Source of the DNA: Blastopirellula marina | GTDB taxonomy: Bacteria; Planctomycetota; Planctomycetia; Pirellulales; Pirellulaceae | Assembly (NCBI RefSeq): GCF_002967765.1 | Contig: NZ_PUHY01000012.1 | Location: forward strand, 62,001 to 126,000 | Direction: 5' to 3' | DNA: 64,000 nt | Part shown: positions 57,637-64,000 of the stretch, in pieces | How positions within the stretch are numbered: the first letter of the stretch is position 1 | Layout: each line of letters opens with the position of its first letter | Made by a program: the position numbers and the translations under genes | The notes under the pieces: model-generated | Told to the model about the DNA's origin: nothing | Databases searched by the model: none | What the model saw: the letters and a program-made list of their open reading frames with translations, nothing else

Positions 57637-57891
57637 ATGCCGCGCGAAGACTTACATCCCCTCGTTTTGCCCGAATTAGGCCTGACCGACATCCTGGTCC
57701 GCACCAGTTTGTGGCTCGTGCCGCGTGGTTCATTCGTTCGCGAGGGAGATCGCGTTCTGGAGGTGCTGGCAGGAGAAGTCACCTTTGATGTGACCTCCCC
57801 GGCGACTGGCGTCCTGTGCCATCAAAGCACGGAAGAAGACGACATTGTGAACGAGGGTCAGATCCTCGGTCATATTCGTGTCGGCGTATAG
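57637..57891 (+). CDS. Stand-alone lipoyl/biotinyl-like domain lacking the modified lysine
   Basis: An 84-residue protein made of a single hybrid-motif domain of the lipoyl/biotinyl type: the halves GSFVREGDRVLEV and GQILGHIRVGV and a central SPATG hairpin are clear. The lysine that receives lipoate or biotin would lie at position 47 (normally in an ETDK- or AMK-like motif). Here VLAGEVTFDVTSP has glutamate at that position, so covalent modification is not expected. No E1, E2 or ligase gene is nearby. It may be a binding scaffold or regulatory relic. Confidence 0.75.
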   Translation: MPREDLHPLVLPELGLTDILVRTSLWLVPRGSFVREGDRVLEVLAGEVTFDVTSPATGVLCHQSTEEDDIVNEGQILGHIRVGV

Positions 57892-57945
57892 CGTCTATTT
57901 GTTGGATAGGCGCTTACGGGCGTCAGTTGATCTACAATCCACCGA

Positions 57946-58386
57946 CTAGTCTTTCGACAAGATATCGATCTTCTCGATCCGTCGCTCGTGTCGGCCACCA
58001 TCGAAATCGGTTGTCAGCCAAGCATCGACGATCGGCAGCACATCGGCTTCAGCGGTCATGCGCTCGCCAATCGAGATCATGTTGGCTTTGTTGTGTTGGC
58101 GACCTAGCTTGGCCGTCTCGACATTCCAGGTCAAAGCGCAACGGATGCCTTGGATTCGATTTGCGGCGATCGCCTCCCCATTCCCAGATCCACCCAAGAC
58201 AATCCCGCGTTCGCATTCGCCATGCGATACGGCCTTAGCGGCAGGGATGATGAAGTCGGGATAATCACACGACTCGTCCGAGTCGGTTCCAAAATCGACC
58301 ACTTCGTGCCCTAATGACTTCAGATGGTCGATGATGAAGGTCTTGTAGTGATACCCGGCATGGTCCGAGGCGATAGCGATCTTCAT
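57946..58386 (-). CDS. rpiB: Ribose-5-phosphate isomerase B
   Basis: A 146-residue RpiB interconverting ribose-5-phosphate and ribulose-5-phosphate. The start MKIAIASDHAGYHYK and GGSGNGEAIAANR (residues 65-77, with Glu71 as in the mycobacterial subtype in place of the cysteine base of E. coli RpiB) are characteristic. HNKANMISIGER follows near residue 98. It is the last gene of a minus-strand run, 124 bases downstream of the GNAT gene. Confidence 0.92.
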   Translation of the reverse strand: MKIAIASDHAGYHYKTFIIDHLKSLGHEVVDFGTDSDESCDYPDFIIPAAKAVSHGECERGIVLGGSGNGEAIAANRIQGIRCALTWNVETAKLGRQHNKANMISIGERMTAEADVLPIVDAWLTTDFDGGRHERRIEKIDILSKD

Positions 58387-58510
58387 GGGGGAGCAATTGA
58401 ATTAGGGAAACGGGGATATCCGCGCAAGTTAGGAATATCGATCAAAACCAAGCGGTTTATGATACCCCAAACGGAAAGAAATGCCATGCACCCCTCTCCC
58501 CAATTTGCCA

Positions 58511-59878
58511 TCACATCGGCAAGACATCCACGGCCGGAAACCAGGGCGGATCGTAGTCGAACAGCTTCATCGCGGTATTCAGGGCAACCTGTGTCGAAGC
58601 GTGCAATTGGCCCGATTCTACCAGCGATGGGAGTAGGAGATCCCCCAAAACCAATCGGACCAATTGCCCGCCCGACAATTCCAAATAACTGCGTCCGAGT
58701 CGACCATCGGTCAAGGTTCCCTTCCGCTTACCGAGATGGATGCAGTACTTCTCTCCTTCCACGAGAAGACCTAAGTCGAGTGGCAATTCGAGGTTCCTGG
58801 CGACTGCCCTCTGATGCAGCACCGAGCAAAACTCGGCCAAGTGCTGAATTGGATTAGGCATGCGCACAAGGATTTCTTCGCCGGGCGGAGAATTCTTACC
58901 GCTTGGTACTTGTTGCAAAATCGAATGAACCGGATCCGAAACAGGCGCCTCGAGACGAAACTCTCGATGGTTTGCCTCATATAAATCGCTACAGATTCGA
59001 TTAATCAGTGGTACTTTGACCGCTTTCTCGTGGGGCTGAGTAATGACTTCCAAGATTTGCCGATCTTTGACGACCGCGTAACCGGCGATTCGCTCGATGG
59101 CGTCTTCAAAGGCCAGCTTGTTGCCACCTCGAATGGCGACATACAGTGCATCGAACGCCTTACGTCGAATTAGCCAGTCCCACATCGCCGCAGATCGCGG
59201 AGTGCCGACTTGGTTCGCCCGGAACGATTTCTCGTAAAGTGATACGAGAGCGTCAGCTTCCACTTGTCGCATCAGGCGTATCCATAGCCCTGACTCTTTG
59301 TTGGCGCGTCGATCACTGATCTCGCTTTGGCTTTCACCACGCACCGAAACCAAAAATGGTTCCGTTGCGGCGGTGCTGCGGAAGTCGCTCGATAAGGCGA
59401 CCCACCCAAAGCGAGTCAAACGCTTCGCCATCGCCGCGCTTGTGCGATGCATCATGAAAGAGCCACCGAAATGATCGAACGACTCGTCCAGGCACTGAAA
59501 GAATGCGTCGACGTTGGTCATGTCGACATATTCCGGCGCTAAGACAAATTCACTGGCTCGCAGGTAGGAAACCAGCGATCCGCCATGCCAGATCTGCTGA
59601 GGTACACAACGAATGTGACCAATGATCTGGTTGCCCAGGCGAAACGTCAGCCGCTCGCGCGGATCATAATCTGGCCGTTCTTGCTGCGAGTGAAACTCGT
59701 TTTCATCGTACTGAAAAAGGCAATGCTTCATCAGTTGCAAGATGGCAAATTGTTCACCTTCATGACTGCTGGTGAGGCGAAACCTAGCCGTGTCTCCGCG
59801 AGAAGAACTCGCTTGAGAATAGGGTGATGACAACGGCTGAATCGGGGGCGAGTAGGTCGATGATACGACGCGACGCAT
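58511..59878 (-). CDS. GNAT acetyltransferase-like protein (Eis-like layout)
   Basis: A 455-residue protein. The first 120 residues follow a GNAT fold: FRLTSSHEGEQFAILQLMKHCLF, then IGHIRCVPQQIWHGG and SEFVLAPEYVD. A second acetyltransferase-like part (about 190-330) and a C-terminal beta-rich part (350-455) ending in a sterol-carrier-like stretch give the tripartite layout of the Eis family. The residues for acetyl-CoA binding are degenerate, so activity is uncertain. It lies between the conserved unknown (59938) and rpiB. Confidence 0.6.
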   Translation of the reverse strand: MRRVVSSTYSPPIQPLSSPYSQASSSRGDTARFRLTSSHEGEQFAILQLMKHCLFQYDENEFHSQQERPDYDPRERLTFRLGNQIIGHIRCVPQQIWHGGSLVSYLRASEFVLAPEYVDMTNVDAFFQCLDESFDHFGGSFMMHRTSAAMAKRLTRFGWVALSSDFRSTAATEPFLVSVRGESQSEISDRRANKESGLWIRLMRQVEADALVSLYEKSFRANQVGTPRSAAMWDWLIRRKAFDALYVAIRGGNKLAFEDAIERIAGYAVVKDRQILEVITQPHEKAVKVPLINRICSDLYEANHREFRLEAPVSDPVHSILQQVPSGKNSPPGEEILVRMPNPIQHLAEFCSVLHQRAVARNLELPLDLGLLVEGEKYCIHLGKRKGTLTDGRLGRSYLELSGGQLVRLVLGDLLLPSLVESGQLHASTQVALNTAMKLFDYDPPWFPAVDVLPM

Positions 59879-59937
59879 TCAATCCGACTCCGTTCAATAA
59901 AGACAAATCCCTTTGCGAAGTGAACTCTCTCCTTAAA

Positions 59938-61545
59938 TTAAAGTTCTTTTACAGCAAGGTCCAGTAGTAAATTCCGCAATCCGTCTTTCGGGAACAGAAT
60001 GAAAGGGAATTCGCGCGAAGCCAACAGGCTTTCTTGTTGAAGTTGCTGAGCAACTTGATCACGCTCAATTCGAAGGCGCGCAACAGGTTCGGTAATTCGC
60101 TCGCGCATCGCCGCGTTCACTTCTTGTAGCTGACGATGCCACGAACTTTTTTCTGAAAGAGTTGGAATGTTTTCCAACAAGTCTGACTTCTGTGCAACCA
60201 AACTGGCCCAATCTGGAGCGTTGATCGCAGCTTCGTCCACAACTCTCTCCGGATTGAAGTCCGCATCACGTAACTTGCGTTTGATCTCTAATAGATCTTC
60301 TTCCGTTGCCTGGGGACGTGGAATTGGCAACAAAGCCGACGCCGTCGCGGTGACAAATTGCGGTGGTTGCACGAAGTAAAACCGACGGATGATCTCGTCG
60401 GTTACCTGATCATATTTTGCTCCACCAATTCCATGGATGAACAAGTCGGAAGCGGCCAGCCGCAGCACCGTCGTCGTTGCCAGGGCACGCGGCCGCACGT
60501 ACACCCTACACGCCCTGAGTGACTGAAGCTCGGTCACCAGATCGCCATCTGATGCGAGCTTCGTATGCCAGTCACCACGATCGGAAAGCCGTATGCCACT
60601 TTCCTTGTGGGCAATCCACAGCGGACGTCGTCGCGGATTCTCTTCCGTCCACATCCAGAAAGGAACTTCAATCCAGTTTCCTTCTGCGCCCAAGTTAGGG
60701 ACCGGATGCGAAGTGCTTCGAATCCCGTGCACCATTCGATATTCGTTGACGCACGCGTTGTAGATTTCCCGGTATCGCCCAGCTTCTTCCAAGATGCCTC
60801 CGACCATCGTCAGAAACCACCGCGTCTGACAAAGCTGGCTCAAAGGAACGTCTAGAACGTTCAAGCCGAACTCAGCTTCTAGTTGATTACGAGCTTGTGA
60901 GAACGCCTGCCCTAGCGGTTTGCCAGCTTCAATGGCCGCCAGCACATCAGGCCAGAAGCTAACAATCATTGGATCAGCCACGAACTTTCCGAACGTTTCC
61001 ACAGTCCGCTTAGAAAAACTTCGCAGCATCTCAAGAGAATGAATCGTAGTCATTTCCCACGGCTGTTGCGGCCCTGGTTCGTCATACGCAATACGCGCCG
61101 GCCGAGGTTCACCAGGTGTGCCGGACAAGGCCGAGATTGAAGGAGCCGGAGCAGTATCGTTGTCGACGATAACGTTGATCGCTGTACCCGAAACGTTGGT
61201 CGCGATGCGATCGATCAGGAAATTCTTGAACCATACCCCAGGATGATAGAGTGCCGGCTGATGGCCGCTGAGAATAAGCGGTGCACTCGTATCCGGCAAA
61301 GAACCGACATCACGATACTGCTGGGTGAAATCATAAGCCAAACGGACGATCCCTTGCCGAGCCTCCTCCCGAAGGGAATCGAATGGGACACGTCCCACAC
61401 TGGTGGTTGCAGCCGCATGAAAGCGCTGGCGATTTGCGCTGACCAACGCCGCTGGCGAAAGAGGACGTGGTGTTACGAGCGATTCACCATGACCACGAGG
61501 TGCGCGGATACGCTGGTACTGGATTCCGGACACTTGAGCAGTCAT
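59938..61545 (-). CDS. Conserved protein, possibly related to the cysteine ligase BshC
   Basis: A 535-residue cytoplasmic protein. Recognisable landmarks are LILSGHQPALYHPGVWFKNF near residue 90, IVDNDTAPAPS near 125 and DLFIHGIGGAKYDQVTDEII near 370, with a helical coiled region after 420 (LRIERDQVAQQLQQE). The SGHQP segment recalls the tGQQPG loop of BshC, which adds cysteine in bacillithiol synthesis, but I cannot confirm the assignment from this alone. It sits 26 bases after the GT2 gene stop and 59 bases before the GNAT gene, in an apparent operon. Confidence 0.55.
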   Translation of the reverse strand: MTAQVSGIQYQRIRAPRGHGESLVTPRPLSPAALVSANRQRFHAAATTSVGRVPFDSLREEARQGIVRLAYDFTQQYRDVGSLPDTSAPLILSGHQPALYHPGVWFKNFLIDRIATNVSGTAINVIVDNDTAPAPSISALSGTPGEPRPARIAYDEPGPQQPWEMTTIHSLEMLRSFSKRTVETFGKFVADPMIVSFWPDVLAAIEAGKPLGQAFSQARNQLEAEFGLNVLDVPLSQLCQTRWFLTMVGGILEEAGRYREIYNACVNEYRMVHGIRSTSHPVPNLGAEGNWIEVPFWMWTEENPRRRPLWIAHKESGIRLSDRGDWHTKLASDGDLVTELQSLRACRVYVRPRALATTTVLRLAASDLFIHGIGGAKYDQVTDEIIRRFYFVQPPQFVTATASALLPIPRPQATEEDLLEIKRKLRDADFNPERVVDEAAINAPDWASLVAQKSDLLENIPTLSEKSSWHRQLQEVNAAMRERITEPVARLRIERDQVAQQLQQESLLASREFPFILFPKDGLRNLLLDLAVKEL

Positions 61546-61571
61546 GAGGCAGACGGCTTCGTAAAACTAAT

Positions 61572-62324
61572 TTAGCAAGATGCCAGCGCGTGCACGCCAG
61601 CCTTGGTCAAACCGCTTCGTGCCAAACTGCGATCCAACACAAAATGATAATAGTTTAAGCGGGTACCCCCGTCGTCGAGTGCCCCACCAAACGATCGGTT
61701 TTCGTCGAGATAGATCAATGGAACCGGTAACTCAACAATGTTGAGCCCCGCCTTGGCGGCTTCCACCCACAACTCAAGTGGCATCGCATAGCCGGTCTCG
61801 GTCACGTCGAGCTTGGCAAGTGCTTCAACTCGATACGCTTTGAATCCGCAAAACGCGTCGGTCAATTGAAACCCCAGCAAACGATTCAGCTCAGAGGTAA
61901 CACGACGATTGATAAATAACCGCTGCGCCGGTGGCTGGCTTTGGCCAGGGAACTGCTTGAGATAGCGGCTCCCCGAAACGATGTCAGCCGAGCGACACGC
62001 CTTGATGAACTTCGGAATCAATTGCGGTTCGTGTTGTCCGTCGCAATCCATGGTCACAACGACATCAAACTTCTGCTCGCGGGCATAGGCAAATGCGGTT
62101 AACAACGCGGCTCCATAGCCCGAGTTGTTCTCGTGCGTGATGACCGTGATATCGTCACGTTGTTCGAGGAGCTTCAGAGTGTCGTCGGTCGAACCATCAT
62201 TGACCACCAGAACCGGATGCCCATATCCCACCACTTGATCCAGCACCGCGTGGATTGTCGCAGCCTCGTTGTAGACAGGAAGAGCGATAAGGGCCTGCTC
62301 AGGTGATTTCATAAAGTTCGCCAT
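61572..62324 (-). CDS. Glycosyltransferase family 2 (dolichyl-phosphate-mannose-synthase-like)
   Basis: A 250-residue GT-A glycosyltransferase. The nucleotide-binding start ALIALPVYNEAATIHAVLDQ and the DGS turn VVNDGSTDDT lie within residues 10-50, and the metal-binding DCDGQHEP lies near residue 94. QLTDAFCGFKAYR near 150 is typical of DPM1/DPG synthase-like enzymes, which load lipid carriers. It has no transmembrane segment. It precedes the conserved unknown at 59938 on the same strand with a 26-base gap. Confidence 0.9.
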   Translation of the reverse strand: MANFMKSPEQALIALPVYNEAATIHAVLDQVVGYGHPVLVVNDGSTDDTLKLLEQRDDITVITHENNSGYGAALLTAFAYAREQKFDVVVTMDCDGQHEPQLIPKFIKACRSADIVSGSRYLKQFPGQSQPPAQRLFINRRVTSELNRLLGFQLTDAFCGFKAYRVEALAKLDVTETGYAMPLELWVEAAKAGLNIVELPVPLIYLDENRSFGGALDDGGTRLNYYHFVLDRSLARSGLTKAGVHALASC

Positions 62325-62603
62325 GGATGATCGAAGTTAAGTTTCCGAGGTTCTTTCGATAACTATTGTGCAAGGACGTCAAATGGGCAATCGACTTCGG
62401 GCCGGCTGTCGGCTAAGCGCGGGGCGATTGCCGGAATTTGAATTTTGCTGCTAACTATTGTTACCATAAGGCGTTAGAAGCACAAACCCGTCACATCCAG
62501 TCGTCCTAAACCTTCAAGTAGCACGCACTTGGGGACACAACGTTCGTGGCAACAAAAGTTTGGATGCCGACTAAATGAGACACGTTTCACAAATCGCGAA
62601 AAC

Positions 62604-63422
62604 TTACGCGAAGTGAACGGGATCGACGTCCTTTCGACTGCACCAGACATTTGCTGTCGGGAAGGCACTGCCCAGGACCGATGCCAACTGCTCAACCGCA
62701 AATCGCTCGCTGGCATAATGACCAACGAGAATCAACGCGATATTTTGAGCCTTTGCTTCCAGGCAGGTATGAAAACTAGTCTCTCCGAGGATCAAGCAAT
62801 CCAGTTTCTTTTCAATGGTGGAAGTAAGTAGCTCGCCTGCCGAACCGCAACCAATCGCAATTGTTTTGATTTCGGCAGTGGATCGCCCTACCACTTTGAC
62901 CATCGACGCCTTGGTTGCCTGCTTAGCTTTCTCGGCCACCGTCGCCAGGGGTGTATTTTTCGATTCCAACGTTCCCCAGCGTCCGGTTCCCACCTGAGAC
63001 GTTGGCCCGGAGACTCCCAGCAGATCGACCGGGATCAATGGCTGTATGTCGCTCAGCCCCATCGCTTTCGCCAATTGAAAGTTGATCCCCTCGGCACACG
63101 AATCGAAAGCCGTGTGAGGACTGTAAACAGCGATGCCATGCTTGATCAGCTTGAGAAGCATTTGTCCGACGGTATCGGACGAAGTAATTCGTTTGACCGC
63201 CCGGAATGGCATCGGATGATGTGTCACAATTAAGTCAGCGTCTGCTTCAATTGCCTCGTCGACCACTTCTGGGGTCACCGTTAAACAGGTCACCACCCCC
63301 TCAACAACTTGATCTCGATCGCCGATCAGCAAGCCCACGTTATCCCAGGACTCGGCAAGTTGGCTTGGCGCAAAGCGTTCTAGGAACTCACAAACGGCAT
63401 TCAACTTAAGTGGATCGGCCAC
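62604..63422 (-). CDS. Nif3-like dinuclear metal centre protein
   Basis: A 272-residue NIF3/DUF34 protein, a toroidal hexamer with a two-metal site. Metal ligands are visible in LIVTHHPMPFRA near residue 63, YSPHTAFDSCAEG near 101 and LVGHYASERF near 240, with the terminal GETSFH near 215. Such proteins are widespread and may be linked to GTP cyclohydrolase-like functions, but the reaction is unknown. It is transcribed in the same direction as the GT2 gene, 279 bases further on. Confidence 0.9.
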   Translation of the reverse strand: MADPLKLNAVCEFLERFAPSQLAESWDNVGLLIGDRDQVVEGVVTCLTVTPEVVDEAIEADADLIVTHHPMPFRAVKRITSSDTVGQMLLKLIKHGIAVYSPHTAFDSCAEGINFQLAKAMGLSDIQPLIPVDLLGVSGPTSQVGTGRWGTLESKNTPLATVAEKAKQATKASMVKVVGRSTAEIKTIAIGCGSAGELLTSTIEKKLDCLILGETSFHTCLEAKAQNIALILVGHYASERFAVEQLASVLGSAFPTANVWCSRKDVDPVHFA

Positions 63423-63468
63423 GGGTCACTTTCTGTTGGCAGGATCAAAGAAACGAACGGAGCGTTCC

Positions 63469-64000
63469 TTAATACTTCACTTCCACACGGTGATTGAAAA
63501 CCCGGGTCCCACCAATTTCTCGTAGTCGCAGCAAGATTGTGGTCCCCATGAGGTCTTTTCCTTCAGGAATCCGATACACGAGCGTTGTTCGCCCCAGACC
63601 AAAGTTCATAATCCGTTGTCGCATTTGCTTCCGGCCAGCTGCGTACAACAAGCAGTCGAACGAGATCAACTCTTCCTGCAAGTTATGCACGGTCGCTTCA
63701 ATTATCAGATCACCCGTCTCCTCGTCATATTCCGTGGTCGACTCGACCTGCATCATGCCGGAACCGACTTGAATGTCCCGGTAGACGCTGAACTCGTATT
63801 CCTTGTCGGCACTGATCTGAAAATCGATACGTACTGGCTGCATTCCGCTCGAAGCATCGGCACGCAGCAAGATCTTGTACGGAGATTTAATCTCACCGCC
63901 TCGGGTCAACTTGAACCGGAGAATGCCTGGGTTCACATTCCACACGTCCGGCGAGATCAAGCGAGCCACACCACTCACCGCAGTCGGAAAGGTGTTCTTC
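63469..64000 (-). CDS. C-terminal part of an unknown protein, cut by the right window edge
   Basis: The minus-strand frame is open from the right window edge to the stop at 63469, giving at least 177 residues. The codons upstream of the GTG at 63978 stay open, so that GTG is probably internal. The visible part is beta-rich (FKLTRGGEIKSPYKILLR, YEFSVYRDIQVGSG, TTLVYRIPEGKDLMGTTILLRLREIGG) and looks like a tail of immunoglobulin-like or NEW3-type domains as found in large planctomycete proteins. The family is not certain. Confidence 0.55.
   Translation of the reverse strand, partial: KNTFPTAVSGVARLISPDVWNVNPGILRFKLTRGGEIKSPYKILLRADASSGMQPVRIDFQISADKEYEFSVYRDIQVGSGMMQVESTTEYDEETGDLIIEATVHNLQEELISFDCLLYAAGRKQMRQRIMNFGLGRTTLVYRIPEGKDLMGTTILLRLREIGGTRVFNHRVEVKY

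Overview
The window reads as chromosomal DNA of a planctomycete, most likely from the Pirellulales (Blastopirellula/Bremerella/Rhodopirellula-like). The case rests on gene content: a DUF1559 prepilin-like protein, a PVC-type heme-binding CxxCH protein, a formylglycine sulfatase, Tat-exported Gfo/Idh/MocA oxidoreductases, a ThuA-domain protein, LL-diaminopimelate aminotransferase and many large secreted proteins. Genes are scattered over both strands in short runs. I see no tRNA, rRNA, CRISPR array, transposase or phage gene, so this looks like core or lineage-specific chromosome rather than an island.

Layout. 1-6 kb: sugar-related genes (Gfo/Idh/MocA dehydrogenase, xylose-isomerase-like TIM barrel, divergent DUF4432 aldose-epimerase-like protein), a secreted nucleoside hydrolase and a methyltransferase. 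6-12 kb: glgC (glycogen precursor), a solitary DNA methyltransferase preceded by a long inverted repeat, a site-2 protease and an HDOD protein with a degenerate GGDEF-like tail. 12-23 kb: a DUF1559 pilin-like protein facing dapL across a strong shared terminator, an esterase plus GT4 pair, a serpin, an hpt/GT4 pair with ATGA overlap, membrane proteins, an SGNH hydrolase and a YCII protein. 23-34 kb: a secreted glycoside hydrolase with a duplicated C-terminal module, a rhodanese, a Tat-dependent Gfo/Idh/MocA protein, an isochorismatase-ThuA fusion, a sialidase-like protein, RtcB and a secreted unknown. 34-47 kb: panB, a YyaL/DUF255 protein, a YceI lipoprotein, a DUF4112 protein, two tandem outer-membrane-type paralogues, and a PVC cytochrome followed by a divergent SGNH protein. 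47-64 kb: a zinc-ribbon membrane protein, gmhB, ppk1, an HtrA-like protease, a sulfatase, a YcxB-like protein, two unknowns, a lipoyl-like domain without its lysine, then a minus-strand run Nif3 / GT2 / conserved unknown / GNAT / rpiB, and a truncated CDS at the right edge.

How they fit together: secreted carbohydrate and sulfate-ester degradation (glycoside hydrolase, sialidase-like, sulfatase, SGNH, ThuA, Gfo/Idh, DUF4432) agrees with a lifestyle on algal or detrital polysaccharides. glgC and ppk1 supply storage polymers, and gmhB with several glycosyltransferases points to a Gram-negative-type surface. No single cassette looks like a classical defence or mobile system. The best leads are the methyltransferase with its inverted repeat, several enzyme-family members that have lost a canonical catalytic residue (lipoyl-like, two SGNH proteins, GGDEF-like), the domain fusions, and a few unexplained palindromes.
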